Part shown: one piece after another, positions 18,143 to 27,357 of the stretch
How the letters are laid out: each line of letters starts with the position of its first letter
Numbering within the stretch: the stretch's first letter is position 1
NCBI GenBank assembly: GCA_002687795.1
Contig: NZBG01000034.1
Coordinates: 27,222 to 91,221 of the forward strand
Direction: 5' to 3'
From: Candidatus Woesearchaeota archaeon
GTDB lineage: Archaea > Nanobdellota > Nanobdellia > Woesearchaeales > GCA-2687795
DNA: 64,000 nt
Notes under the pieces: generated by a model
The model's database searches: none
What the model was told of the DNA's origin: nothing
Seen by the model: only the letters and a program-made list of their open reading frames with translations
Program-made: the position numbers and the translations under genes

Positions 18143-19597
18143 CTAACTCCCAAAGAAAACCTCCTTTGCAGATTTTATGATTCTCTTTAATTCCCCGGGA
18201 CTGCTTATTGACATTATTCTTTTTAAGATATACCCAAACCTAAGGTAAAACAACCTGTCCGCCTTTTTCACCATTCTTATCTGCTCTTCCACAGGAAAGC
18301 CGCTGAGGTTTAGGTTTCCTATGAGCGTTCTTACCCCTCTTGCCTTGTTGGGAATTTTTTTCATGTACCACAGCTTGTCGCTGAGAACATTGTTCTTAAC
18401 AGCCCAGTTATACAGTTCAGTATTCGGGTAGGCAACAGTAACGCAAAAAAGCACATAGTCAAGCCCAAGAGACTTGGCAAACCTTATTGATTCTTCCGCT
18501 GTTTCCTTTGTTTCTCCCGGGTTGCCAATCATGAAATATCCGCAGACCTTTATATCATGCTTTTTGCAGAGCTTGACTGCGTCAACAATCTGCGGGATTC
18601 TAATGTTTTTGTTGATATTATCAAGGATTTTCTGGGAACCTGATTCTATGCAGAGCTGTATCATATAGCAGCCAGCTGAGCTTATCTGGCCCAGCAGCTC
18701 ATCGTCAATATGATCTACTCTTGTATTGCATACCCAGTTTATCTTGAGCTTTCTTCTTCCTATCTCTTCGCACAGCTTTTTTATCCAGTCTTTATTTACC
18801 GTGAAGGTGCTGTCCTTAAACACTATCTGCTTTATTCCATAACCATGATAATTCTTTTCTATCTCATCCACCACATTCTCAGGGCTTCTAAGCCTTAACA
18901 CCCTGCCATGAGTAGCATACTGGTCGCAGAAGCTGCACTGGTAAGGGCAGCCCCTTGAGCAAACCATTGATGTAAGCGGCAGTGTTTTTGCATAATAGCT
19001 GTCATAATCCCCTATATCAATCATGCCTAAGTCAGGGAAAGGGAGCTCGTCTAAATCAGCAATCCTTTCTCTTGGCAGGTTCCTGATTATTTCCCTGTCT
19101 CTTTTATATATCAGGCCTTTAACCTTGTTTAGGTCATCTCCAAGGCCATCTTTAAGCTCATCTTTTCCCTTAAGGCACTTAAGCAGCTCATGCAAGGTAT
19201 GCTCCCCTTCCTGGTAAACAGCAAAATCTATTGCATCAGTAAACCTGAGTATCTCTTCTCTTGTTGAGCTTATATGTGGGCCTCCCACAGCAATAAAAGT
19301 CTTAATCTTTTTCTTAACAGCTTCTGCAATCTCCAGGCATGAAACCGCCTGGGGTGTCATTATGCTTATACATGTAAGGAGAGGCTTTTCACCAGAAACT
19401 ATATCCATTATCTGGCTTAAGGAATGCCCCTTAACCTCGAAATCTATCACCTTCACCTTAAACCCTTTTTCCTTTAAGAACGAAGCAAGATATAATATGC
19501 CCAGAGGAGGATAGCTGAACTTTGGCTTTTTCCCAAGCTCTGTAGGAGGGTAAATAAAGAGAACATCCAGGTTAGAACCATCAGCTGTATTTAGCAT
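18143..19597 (-). CDS. B12-binding radical SAM protein, paralog 4
   Basis: I take the ATG at 19597-19595, one base past the nitroreductase stop (484 residues, MLNTADGSNLDVLFIYPP); an upstream ATG at 19633 would overlap the neighbour by 35 bases. It has a B12-binding domain (8-165, VGGPHISSTREE) and a radical SAM domain with Cys217, Cys221 and Cys224 (CSRGCPYQCSFC). Its tail YLRFGYILKRIMSISS belongs to the same set as paralogs 1 and 2. DxHxxG is absent (VIDFEVKGHS). The nitroreductase is a candidate electron-transfer partner, but that is only a neighbourhood argument. Substrate unknown. Confidence 0.9.
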   Translation of the reverse strand: MLNTADGSNLDVLFIYPPTELGKKPKFSYPPLGILYLASFLKEKGFKVKVIDFEVKGHSLSQIMDIVSGEKPLLTCISIMTPQAVSCLEIAEAVKKKIKTFIAVGGPHISSTREEILRFTDAIDFAVYQEGEHTLHELLKCLKGKDELKDGLGDDLNKVKGLIYKRDREIIRNLPRERIADLDELPFPDLGMIDIGDYDSYYAKTLPLTSMVCSRGCPYQCSFCDQYATHGRVLRLRSPENVVDEIEKNYHGYGIKQIVFKDSTFTVNKDWIKKLCEEIGRRKLKINWVCNTRVDHIDDELLGQISSAGCYMIQLCIESGSQKILDNINKNIRIPQIVDAVKLCKKHDIKVCGYFMIGNPGETKETAEESIRFAKSLGLDYVLFCVTVAYPNTELYNWAVKNNVLSDKLWYMKKIPNKARGVRTLIGNLNLSGFPVEEQIRMVKKADRLFYLRFGYILKRIMSISSPGELKRIIKSAKEVFFGS

Positions 19598-19598
19598 G

Positions 19599-20243
19599 TT
19601 AATCAAACCTCTTCTCAAACAGCTTATCAACAAGTGGCTTGATATGCCTCCTGAAAGGAATCCTATAGTAGCATGCCCTTAAAACCCTTTTAATCATAAG
19701 CCTTAAACCGAGTCTGGAAGGCACTTTCTCATTAAACCTATACCTGTTATAAGACAACACATCCTTTAGCTCATGCTTTCTTGGCCTTGGCTTTGGCTCT
19801 GCATCATAATACCCGAGAGCTATATAGGCCATAGGGTCGTAATGATGAGGTATCTTCAGTATCCTTCTCATTTCGGCCTTGGTGGGAAGATGGCATATCC
19901 AGCAGCCTCCCAGGTTAAAGGAATGCGCTGCAAGAAGAATGTTCTGTATAGACGCTGCTGCGCTTTGTATATGGTCTTTGTATTCTATGTTACCCGTCTG
20001 GTTGTTATACAAAACCAAAATGCCCAAAGGGGCATCTCTTATAAAAGATGCAGCGCCTTTGTTAACAATCTCATGCTTGACTTTGTCATCATCGATTATA
20101 ATAAACCTCCAGCCCTGGTTGTCGCAGGCTGAGGGCGCCCAGATAGCAGCCTCTATTATTTTCTCAATAATATGTTTGGGTATTTCTTTCTGGGAAAACC
20201 TTCTTACACTCCTTCTGGATTTGATCAGGCTGAGAATATCCAT
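19599..20243 (-). CDS. Nitroreductase-family FMN protein
   Basis: This 214-residue protein carries the FMN-binding SRRSVRRF near residue 9 and WAPSACDNQGWRF near residue 35. It also has a HSFNLGGCWI segment that lines the flavin site, and IALGYYDAEPKPRPRK near the C-terminus. Family members use NAD(P)H to reduce quinones, nitro groups or specific intermediates; BluB-type and dehalogenase relatives show the range. The length is slightly above the common 180-200 because of a basic C-terminal extension. It lies one base from the B12 radical SAM gene, which suggests a shared pathway: reduction of an intermediate or supply of electrons. Confidence 0.88.
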   Translation of the reverse strand: MDILSLIKSRRSVRRFSQKEIPKHIIEKIIEAAIWAPSACDNQGWRFIIIDDDKVKHEIVNKGAASFIRDAPLGILVLYNNQTGNIEYKDHIQSAAASIQNILLAAHSFNLGGCWICHLPTKAEMRRILKIPHHYDPMAYIALGYYDAEPKPRPRKHELKDVLSYNRYRFNEKVPSRLGLRLMIKRVLRACYYRIPFRRHIKPLVDKLFEKRFD

Positions 20244-20254
20244 TTTATTGTGTT

Positions 20255-21166
20255 TTATTTTATTATATATCTTTTAATCCTTGACTTGCCGATTATCATC
20301 TCACCCAGCAAGCCTAATGACACAAACTGCATTCCTAATATTACTGATAACACGCCTAAAATAAAAAGGTAAGGCACGCTGCCTATTCTTATTCCAAATA
20401 AAAACTTTCTGAGGTATAGAAACACTATAACCATGGAGCCCAGGGAGGAAAGTATTAAGCCCACCCCCCCGAAGAGGTGCATTGGCCTTGTTGAATACTG
20501 CATAAGAAACTTTACAGTTATCAGGTCAAGGAACCCTTTCAGCAGCCTTGATGAGCCATATTTGCTTTTTCCATGGATTCTTTTGTTATGCATAACCTTT
20601 ACCTCTCCTACCTTAAACCCTTTCCAGTAAGCTATGGAAGGTATATACCTGTGCAGTTCTCCATAAAGGTTAATATTATCAACAACCTTCTTCTTAAAAG
20701 CCTTAAAGCAGCAGTTGGAATCATGCACCCTAACGCCTGTAAAGAGAGTAACCAGGAAATTAAAAAGCTTTGAAGGAAGCTTTTTCCATAATGTATCGCT
20801 TCTTCTGTATCTCCAGCCAACAACAAGGTCAGAATCTTTTACTTTCTCTAAGAGCTTTGGTATCTCTCCCGGATCATCCTGCAGGTCTCCGTCCATTGTG
20901 ATTACAATACTGCCTTTTACATTATCAAACCCTGCTGACAGGGCTGCTGACTTGCCAAAGTTTCTTTGGAACCTTATTGCCTTAACCTGCTTATCCTTTT
21001 GAGATATGTTTTTCAGCTCTAAAAAGGTGTTATCAGTGCTCCCATCATCAATAAAAATAAGCTCATATTTCTTACCAGTATGCCTAAGAACATCTCTAAG
21101 TTTTTGGTAAAGAGGTGCTATATTTCTTTCCTCATTATAGACAGGTATTACTATGCTTAAGTCCAT
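20255..21166 (-). CDS. GT2 polyprenyl-phosphate glycosyltransferase (GtrB/DPM1-like) with two membrane helices
   Basis: This 303-residue protein has LSIVIPVYNEERNI, FIDDGSTDNT, ITMDGDLQDDP (metal-binding acids) and KFLMQYSTRP, then two transmembrane helices near 230-255 and 265-290. This matches the GtrB/ArnC-like branch that makes polyprenyl-phosphate-sugar donors for GT-C enzymes. GGGGGAG before the ATG acts as a ribosome site, and a TATA-like TTTTTATAG sits about 45 bases upstream. The gene diverges from the flippase gene at 21287, so donor synthesis and flipping start from one intergenic region. Confidence 0.88.
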   Translation of the reverse strand: MDLSIVIPVYNEERNIAPLYQKLRDVLRHTGKKYELIFIDDGSTDNTFLELKNISQKDKQVKAIRFQRNFGKSAALSAGFDNVKGSIVITMDGDLQDDPGEIPKLLEKVKDSDLVVGWRYRRSDTLWKKLPSKLFNFLVTLFTGVRVHDSNCCFKAFKKKVVDNINLYGELHRYIPSIAYWKGFKVGEVKVMHNKRIHGKSKYGSSRLLKGFLDLITVKFLMQYSTRPMHLFGGVGLILSSLGSMVIVFLYLRKFLFGIRIGSVPYLFILGVLSVILGMQFVSLGLLGEMIIGKSRIKRYIIK

Positions 21167-21286
21167 TTATTCTCCCCCTAAAACATAGGAAGAAAACAGT
21201 TTAGGCTATAAAAATGTTTGTTTTTAAATGGTTTTTAAAGGCTCTAAACCAAAAGATTAAAAATAAGATATAATTTGGTAAATCAG

Positions 21287-22780
21287 ATGGGAGACTATAA
21301 CAAGATCATCACTCAGACAGGGATATCCTATCTGTTGAGGGTAGCAAGCATAGCAACAGCCTTTTTCTTGTTTATGATTCTTACAAGAAGGTTTACCCAG
21401 CAAACCTTTGGAGTCTATAATATAATAATCATCTCAATATCATTACTTTCCCAGATATTAACCCTTGCCTTAAACAAATACATAAACAAAGAGTTTCCCG
21501 GAAGAGACAAGGAATACCAAAGGAAAGTTTTTTCAACAATATTTATCTTTATGGTAATGGTATTAATCTTTATTTCATCTTCATTATTGTTAGCAAGCTA
21601 TTTTCTTGGAAATAATTTCTCGTTCATACAGGATTATGGAACTGAGATAAGGCTTTCTATCTTGATTACTTTTTTCTGTGTGCTTTCATACCTTTTCGTC
21701 TCATACTTTGTGGGAAACAAGTTAGTGGAAATCAGGAGCCTTATATCCTATATAACCGAGCATCTCTGGGGCCTGATAATCATAGCAAGCATACTCGTTC
21801 TTCCTATAAACCTTAAGAATGTGCTTATAATAAGGCTGAGTGTTGTGGCTGCACTCTCATTATATCTTATTATATTACTGATCAGAAAGAATATCCTCAC
21901 CTTTGATATCAAGGAATTTAACAGGACAATACTAAAGACCGCTTTGGTATTCAGCATTCCTCTGCTGCCTTTCATAGTAAGCAAATGGCTGATAAGCGCA
22001 ACCGATAAATATATGATACTTTTTTATTTGGGTGCAGAAAAAGTAGGGCAATACTCTTATGTTTATTCTTTATTAAACATTGTTTACCTTTTTGTTAATA
22101 TCCTGAACATCGTTATAGGACCCTATATATACCATGCCTGGAATATAAAGGACAGGATAAAGCTCAACCTTCTGTTGAATCTCCTGCTTAAGTACTGCCT
22201 GCTTCTGGGTATTCCTGCCATTATAGGCATATGGATCCTAGACAAAGAAATAGTTACGCTGGTTTCAGCTTTAAAATATATAAACGTTGTTTCTTTGATA
22301 CCTTATCTCCTATTATTCCCATTGTTCCTTGTCCTGGCTATTGCTCTCCAGCATGTATTAATCATTCAGAATAAAACCAAGCTCATAGGCATCATATACA
22401 CAGCAGCCGCGGTGTTAAATATAGTGTTAAATATTATTTTGATCCCGAGACTCGGGATATATGGTGCTGCTATTGCCACAACAATTGCACACTTTTTGGT
22501 GTTCATGCTTATTTTCTTAAGTGTAAAGAAAGATATAGAATTTAGATTTAATTTCATTAACCTGCATAAAATCCTTATAGCCTCCTTTTTCATGGCTTTT
22601 ATAATAAACCTCTTCCATCCGGTTAATCTCTTTGCCAAGATTTTCACAATAGGGTTAGGGGTATCATTATACGCCGGGGGGCTGTATTTATTAAAGACGT
22701 TTTCTAAAAAAGAAATAAGCACTTTCCTTGATTATCTTAGGGTGTTCAGGGAGAGAGCTAGACAGAAAGAGACCTTATAA
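21287..22780 (+). CDS. Wzx-like polysaccharide flippase
   Basis: This 497-residue integral membrane protein has about 14 hydrophobic segments and the MOP/PST-type N-terminus (GISYLLRVASIATAFFLFMI, then RRFTQQTFGVYNI). The basic cytosolic loops and ATDKYMILFYLGAEKVGQYSYV are typical of O-unit and oligosaccharide flippases. I start at ATG 21287; a TTG frame start 12 bases earlier is less likely. TTAAAAATA at about 21258-21266 is the TATA-like element. It would move a lipid-linked glycan across the membrane. Its 3' end overlaps the convergent phosphodiesterase gene by 23 bases. Confidence 0.9.
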   Translation: MGDYNKIITQTGISYLLRVASIATAFFLFMILTRRFTQQTFGVYNIIIISISLLSQILTLALNKYINKEFPGRDKEYQRKVFSTIFIFMVMVLIFISSSLLLASYFLGNNFSFIQDYGTEIRLSILITFFCVLSYLFVSYFVGNKLVEIRSLISYITEHLWGLIIIASILVLPINLKNVLIIRLSVVAALSLYLIILLIRKNILTFDIKEFNRTILKTALVFSIPLLPFIVSKWLISATDKYMILFYLGAEKVGQYSYVYSLLNIVYLFVNILNIVIGPYIYHAWNIKDRIKLNLLLNLLLKYCLLLGIPAIIGIWILDKEIVTLVSALKYINVVSLIPYLLLFPLFLVLAIALQHVLIIQNKTKLIGIIYTAAAVLNIVLNIILIPRLGIYGAAIATTIAHFLVFMLIFLSVKKDIEFRFNFINLHKILIASFFMAFIINLFHPVNLFAKIFTIGLGVSLYAGGLYLLKTFSKKEISTFLDYLRVFRERARQKETL

Positions 22781-24263
22781 CAGACTTAATCCTTTCTTTC
22801 TCTTTAAGGGATTTGTTGCTCTCTGAGTATTCAGCCTTTTTCCTGGCAAACCCTTTTCTGAAAATATCAAGCACTTTTCCATCCACATCAGCGGGGATTG
22901 GCAGCCCGGCCAGGTAAAGCATGGTAGGCTGGATATCTATGATTCTTGCCCCTTTTACCAGTTTATTATCTATGCCCATGCCCTTAACCAGGAAAAAACC
23001 ATCCTTGCTGTGATGGAACCTTGGTATATCCAAGAACTCTTTTGAAGAAAATGTGTTATCTATCTCATAATCTTTCATGTCTATGATTATATCGCCTTCC
23101 ATTGCAAGCCCTTTATAGAATGTTGTGATATCATGCCCTTCCACCTTTCCGGTGGCCTTTAATTCCTTAATAATATCCTGCTTTATTTTGTTTCTTTCCT
23201 TATCATCAAGATTATCATTGATCTTGATAATAGGGCAGCAGCCAAAGCTGCAGTAAGCCTTGGAATTCTTTATATCAATCTTTGATTTTATAATATTAAA
23301 AGGAAAGAGGTATACAAAAAATGTGTAAAAAGGCTCCAGCAGCTTATACAAGAGCTTGTTGCTTTTAATAACATTCATAAGCCAGGACAAGTTAACATCC
23401 CTCTTCTTCTTGGTGCGGTAAATATCTTCTTTGATCTTGCTTCCTTCTCCTGTTGTGCTGAGATATCCCCCGTTTTTCAGGAAAGTGTTCACAAAGAACT
23501 TGCCTTTAAATTCTCTGAAGCCATGGTCGCTTAATATTATCATGTAAGTATCCTTATCCATCTTTCCCAGCAGGTTGCCGATTGTTCTGTCAACCTCTGC
23601 AAATATTTTTTTGCTTTCTCTGGCTAAGCGCCCATTTTTGTTGTTCAGCAATTTATCATATATCTTATGCTGCACCCAGTCTGTTGAGGAGATTATAAAG
23701 CAGCTTAGGTCATAGTCATGCTTTGCTATTTCTTCAATAACAGAGCATATCTTCTTTGTTAGTTTCAGATGGTCTTTTATGGTTTTCAGATATCCTTTTG
23801 AATGCTCGGTAAAAGGGGTATAGCCATCTAAGACAGGATACTTCTCAGGCAGGCTTTTTGGGTGAAACAGGTTTATGTCTTTGTTATCCCCTGTGCACAG
23901 CCAAGAATAAACAATATCCCCCTTAATCTTTGGCGGCCTCGTATATGGCAGGTTTAATAAAAAGACTTTCTTATTATTCTCGTCAAAGATTTCATAGAAT
24001 GTTTTCTCTTTTACATCAAGGCCAGAGGTTAAATGCATCTTAAAATCCTTTGTAAGCCTAAAGAAATTGATCACCTTATGCCTGCCTATATCCTTGCCAG
24101 TCTGGAAAGATGTCCATGTTGCTGCTGTCAATGGCGGATAGACTGTCCTGAGCTTCCCGTACGCCGAGTCATTAAGCAGCCTATTCAGGTTAGGCATCTC
24201 TTCCTTAAGGCCTTTAATCAGGCCCAATCCTACACCGTCAAGCCCTAAAACGATAAACTTCAT
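22758..24263 (-). CDS. Alkaline-phosphatase-superfamily phosphodiesterase/nucleotide pyrophosphatase
   Basis: I start at ATG 24263 (501 residues, MKFIVLGLDGVGLGLI), 26 bases from a TATA box; an ATG 60 bases upstream would place the promoter inside the gene. Metal-site features are LGLDG (Asp), the nucleophile region PPLTAATWTSFQTGK with a Thr, SDHGF, and a later H-H pair in RFHHSKDGFF. The family hydrolyses phosphodiesters, including nucleotide-sugar and phospholipid-type bonds, or transfers phospho-groups. There is no signal peptide. Neighbours are a flippase and GT2 genes, so processing of a lipid- or nucleotide-linked sugar is plausible. A second member is at 36941. Confidence 0.85.
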   Translation of the reverse strand: MKFIVLGLDGVGLGLIKGLKEEMPNLNRLLNDSAYGKLRTVYPPLTAATWTSFQTGKDIGRHKVINFFRLTKDFKMHLTSGLDVKEKTFYEIFDENNKKVFLLNLPYTRPPKIKGDIVYSWLCTGDNKDINLFHPKSLPEKYPVLDGYTPFTEHSKGYLKTIKDHLKLTKKICSVIEEIAKHDYDLSCFIISSTDWVQHKIYDKLLNNKNGRLARESKKIFAEVDRTIGNLLGKMDKDTYMIILSDHGFREFKGKFFVNTFLKNGGYLSTTGEGSKIKEDIYRTKKKRDVNLSWLMNVIKSNKLLYKLLEPFYTFFVYLFPFNIIKSKIDIKNSKAYCSFGCCPIIKINDNLDDKERNKIKQDIIKELKATGKVEGHDITTFYKGLAMEGDIIIDMKDYEIDNTFSSKEFLDIPRFHHSKDGFFLVKGMGIDNKLVKGARIIDIQPTMLYLAGLPIPADVDGKVLDIFRKGFARKKAEYSESNKSLKEKERIKSVIRSLSV

Positions 24264-24288
24264 TCTACCTAAGACTAATTTAACTATG

Positions 24289-24296
24289 TTTATAAA
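24289..24296 (-). promoter_or_regulatory. TATA box of the phosphodiesterase gene
   Basis: TTTATAAA, palindromic, 26-33 bases from the ATG at 24263, indicating a leaderless transcript and deciding that start. Confidence 0.65.
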
Positions 24297-24400
24297 TGTT
24301 AACTTCCATCGGGCTTCATCCAAAAACTCGCATAGCTCTGGTTATTCTGCCAGGAAAATGCAAAAATTTATAACAAAAATATTATTATTCATCTGTTAAG

Positions 24401-24955
24401 ATGCCAAAGAAAAAAGAAATCAGGAAACTGAATATAAGATGCAACAATGAAAGGCTGGACGGGTTTTGGAATATTGACAGCATCAAAGGGGAAGCTGTTG
24501 ATGAGGTGGTTGATTTTGGCAAACCATTGCCTTACCCTGGTAATTCCATAGAGCATATAAACTGCTTCCATGCCCTGGAATATATAGAAGATTTCGGGCA
24601 TATAATGAAAGAAATCCATAGGGTATGCAAAAACAATGCTGTTGTTGATATCAAAGTCTGCCATTTTACTTCGGCTCCTGCATATAACCCGTTCCACAGG
24701 AATTTTTTCAACTCAAGCACATTCGGGATTTATGACAAGTCCCTCTCCTGGCCAACCAGGCTAAGGAGCAGAATGAAGGTTGAGTTAAGGGTTCTGGAAA
24801 ATAAGCTGGTTTTTAACAAAGGCTTTAATCCCCTGAACTATCTCGGGCCGGTTTTCAACCTGAGCAACGGATTAAAATTTTTCTATGAGAATTCATTCCT
24901 GAGAAACCTTATCCCTGCAAGAGAAGTCCATTTTATACTAAAAGTTGTTAAGTGA
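24401..24955 (+). CDS. SAM-dependent methyltransferase-like protein, short form
   Basis: This 184-residue protein has LNIRCNNERLDGFWNIDS at the front, DFGKPLPYPGNSIEHINC and the class I methyltransferase-like HALEYIEDFGHIMKEIHRV. The usual glycine-rich SAM motif I is not visible; the N-terminus instead starts at a later strand, a layout known from many small predicted methyltransferases in glycan loci. FHRNFFNSSTFGIYD may contact substrate. A TATA-like TTTATAAC at 24367-24374 lies 27-34 bases upstream. It is a single gene facing the convergent SPASM gene with 2 bases between stops. Activity is uncertain given the reduced SAM site. Confidence 0.7.
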   Translation: MPKKKEIRKLNIRCNNERLDGFWNIDSIKGEAVDEVVDFGKPLPYPGNSIEHINCFHALEYIEDFGHIMKEIHRVCKNNAVVDIKVCHFTSAPAYNPFHRNFFNSSTFGIYDKSLSWPTRLRSRMKVELRVLENKLVFNKGFNPLNYLGPVFNLSNGLKFFYENSFLRNLIPAREVHFILKVVK

Positions 24956-24957
24956 TT

Positions 24958-26115
24958 CTATTTAAGTAATCCTATTTTCTTCTTCAGAATATACCTGACT
25001 ATATCATACCAGTTTTTCCCGCAGTCAGACCTGCATGTCCCGCAATAGCTCTTTATGTCTTTTCTTATAGCATCTGCCTTCTTGCTGAACCATATCCGGC
25101 TTAAATCTGTCTCAAGCGCATTGCCCAGCTTAGCGGATTTGTTGTTCATGCACATAAACACATCCCCATTATTCTCTATGAAGATTGTTGAGTATCCAAA
25201 CACGCACCCCCTGCTTTTGCTTCTTCTTTTTCCCCAATACATATTGATTATATCGTTGGTGTACAGCTCTTCATATATCTGCTCCCCGGAAATCCTCTTT
25301 AAGAAAGCTGTTATCTTTTTTATCTGGCTGTCTGTAAATGTCAGCTCTTTATTCTTTGTGTTGCTGAAGAACGAGCTTGGGTTGATGATCAGATGGTTAA
25401 AGGCATATTCTAACTTGTTTGACTTGATGAACTCATATATTTTATCAAGCTGGTGCACATTTGCAGGCTGGATAACACAGCCTATGGAAACACCAAGCTT
25501 ACTGTTGCTTTTCTGGATTTTCTTAAGCTCTTCAAGCATAAGCATGGCATTATCGAACACAAAAGGCAGCCCCCTGACCTTATTATGCACTCCCTCCAAA
25601 CCATCCAGAGACAGCCTGACATTCAGCTTTTCAAAATCCTGAGGGAGAATCTCTAAAATCCCTTTTATTTTTTCCAGGGCAGGCTTATAAGCAACACAAT
25701 TAGTGGAGAAGCCTATTGTCTTGAGCTTTTTACATTTTTTTAGGGCTATCTTAACAATGCCCACCAGATCCTTCCTTAAAGTCGGCTCACCCCCGTAAAG
25801 GTGCAATGACTCTATTGAGTCTAAAAGCGGGTCAGAAAATATCTTTTCAATATCTTTGATGCCTAAATCATCCTCTGCTTTATCTTTCCAGACATTGCAC
25901 ATCAAACACTTTCCGTTGCACTTTTTTGTGACTGTAAATATGCAGGCGTTTGGCTTTGAAGCTATTCCTCTCCCTGCCATGAAGCCTTTATAGATGCTTC
26001 TGGTTACCCTATTGACCCTCTTGTAAAAAACAGGTGTTTTAAGCATTATAGGTATCAGGATTCCTTGACTATTATTTAAGTTTTGTTGAAGTTTGTTTCT
26101 TAAGATATCATACAC
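24958..26115 (-). CDS. Radical SAM protein with SPASM-like C-terminus
   Basis: This 385-residue protein has an N-terminal basic helix region (1-55). The cluster motif is at Cys66, Cys70 and Cys73 (KKCNGKCLMCNVW), followed by YGGEPTLRKD. The C-terminal cysteines in RGCVFGYS, FMCMNNKS and YCGTCRSDCGKNW would bind auxiliary clusters. It is a single-gene unit facing the methyltransferase gene at 24401. Its upstream region (26116-26364) has a row of hairpins. Substrate unknown; sugar or lipid tailoring is a guess from setting. Confidence 0.88.
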   Translation of the reverse strand: MYDILRNKLQQNLNNSQGILIPIMLKTPVFYKRVNRVTRSIYKGFMAGRGIASKPNACIFTVTKKCNGKCLMCNVWKDKAEDDLGIKDIEKIFSDPLLDSIESLHLYGGEPTLRKDLVGIVKIALKKCKKLKTIGFSTNCVAYKPALEKIKGILEILPQDFEKLNVRLSLDGLEGVHNKVRGLPFVFDNAMLMLEELKKIQKSNSKLGVSIGCVIQPANVHQLDKIYEFIKSNKLEYAFNHLIINPSSFFSNTKNKELTFTDSQIKKITAFLKRISGEQIYEELYTNDIINMYWGKRRSKSRGCVFGYSTIFIENNGDVFMCMNNKSAKLGNALETDLSRIWFSKKADAIRKDIKSYCGTCRSDCGKNWYDIVRYILKKKIGLLK

Positions 26116-26364
26116 AAAAAAGAATACCTACAAATTCACTAAAAAATTCCTTTGGAATTTTTGGTGTCCCAGAAATTTCTATGTAATTTCTCAGGACATT
26201 TGTGGGTTAGATACTGGGTATCTTTTTTGGTCGCCATCCTCCCACTTCAAGCATGTTCTATTATTTAAAGGAAACACATAACTTCAGTTGTAGGAGGATG
26301 TCATTTCAAAAAAGTTTATAAATAAGAAGCATATTCCCTGACTATAAAACGGGGGGGTTTAAAG
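26116..26364. other. Divergent intergenic region with hairpin row and promoter
   Basis: These 249 bases lie between the SPASM gene (minus) and the SDR gene (plus). They hold three consecutive hairpins (26142-26223) and a longer-range inverted repeat CATCCTCC (26235-26242) / GGAGGATG (26293-26300). A TATA-like TTTATAAA lies at 26315-26322 and a run of seven G at 26351-26357, seven bases before the ATG at 26365, may serve as a ribosome site. No reading frame with coding character is seen. Confidence 0.5.
26142..26223. repeat. Row of three short hairpins
   Basis: Hairpin A: AAAAATTCC, loop TTT, GGAATTTTT (26142-26162). Hairpin B: GTCC, C, AGAAATT, 7-base loop, AATTTCT, CA, GGAC (26166-26197). 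Hairpin C: AGATAC, loop TGG, GTATCT (26209-26223), followed on the plus strand by six T. Hairpin B and the flanking TTCACTAAAAA resemble the last unit of the row at 53301-53401. Confidence 0.65.
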
Positions 26365-27357
26365 ATGGAAAATAAGAAAGTATTAGTTACAGGCGCACCG
26401 GGATGGCTAGGCACAAGAGTAGTAGAAGTTCTATGTTCAAAAGGCTATGATGTAAGATGCTTTGCACTAAAAGGCCTTGATTTGTCCTCTTTAAAGAAGC
26501 TTAACGTGGAGACGGTTGAGGGGGATATAACCAAAAAGGAAACCATAACTGAGGCTGTTAAAGATATTCATACAGTGGTTCACTGCACTGGGCTGATCCA
26601 CCCTAAGAAAATAAAAGAGCTCTATGATATCAATACCCAGGGCACTAAAAATATTCTGGAGAAATCTGCGGAAGCTGGTGTTAAAAAGTTTGTTTATATC
26701 AGCTCTAATTCTGCCCAGGGATGCAACATCAGGAGAAATATGCTTATGAGGGAAGACCAGAAGGAAAAGCCTGAAAAGAGCTATGGCAAAAGCAAATACC
26801 TTGCTGAGAGGGCTGTAAGAAGTTTCCAGAATTCTGGGAAACTCAACACTGTTATCCTAAGGCCATGCTGGTTTTATGGCCCCGGCCAGCCTGAGAGGCA
26901 GACAAGGCTGATGAAGATGGTAAAGGCAGGAAACCCTTTGATCTTCGGCAATGGCAGAAACATAAGGAGCATGAGCTATATAGATAATATTGTTCAGGCA
27001 ATCATCCTTTCTATGGAAAAGGATATTGCAAACGGAAAAATATATTGGATAGCTGATAAAAGGCCTTATGAAACAATTGAGATATACAGGACAATAGCTG
27101 ATATACTGGGAGTCAGGTTAAAGCCGCGTTATGTGCCAAAGATAGTTTCCCAGGTCCTGGAGATAGGAGATGATATCCTGCAGGCGCTTGGGTTTTATAT
27201 CCAGGAGGTGCATGTAGGCGGAGAGCTTGTGAAGAACATTGCATGCGACATATCAAAAGCTGAAAAAGAGCTGGGGTATGATCCTAAGGTTGACCTGAAG
27301 GAAGGCATGAGAAGGTCCATTGAATGGGCAGAAAAGCAGGGTTATCTAAATGACTGA
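26365..27357 (+). CDS. NAD-dependent SDR epimerase/reductase
   Basis: This 330-residue extended SDR enzyme has VLVTGAPGWLGTR at the NAD site, YISSNSAQG, the active pair Tyr140/Lys144 in SYGKSKYLAE and ILRPCWFYGPGQPERQ. The PGWLG form and the C-terminal region with YIQEVHVGGELVKN are more like 3-beta-hydroxysteroid- or sugar-reductase-type SDRs than classic GalE. It overlaps the next SDR gene by 8 bases, so the two are translationally coupled and probably work on the same compound. Leader with a G7 run before the ATG. Confidence 0.85.
   Translation: MENKKVLVTGAPGWLGTRVVEVLCSKGYDVRCFALKGLDLSSLKKLNVETVEGDITKKETITEAVKDIHTVVHCTGLIHPKKIKELYDINTQGTKNILEKSAEAGVKKFVYISSNSAQGCNIRRNMLMREDQKEKPEKSYGKSKYLAERAVRSFQNSGKLNTVILRPCWFYGPGQPERQTRLMKMVKAGNPLIFGNGRNIRSMSYIDNIVQAIILSMEKDIANGKIYWIADKRPYETIEIYRTIADILGVRLKPRYVPKIVSQVLEIGDDILQALGFYIQEVHVGGELVKNIACDISKAEKELGYDPKVDLKEGMRRSIEWAEKQGYLND

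Noticed and set aside
25055..25642. 195-codon plus-strand open frame
   Set aside because: Complement of the SPASM radical SAM gene; Ser/Leu-rich reading typical of shadow frames.
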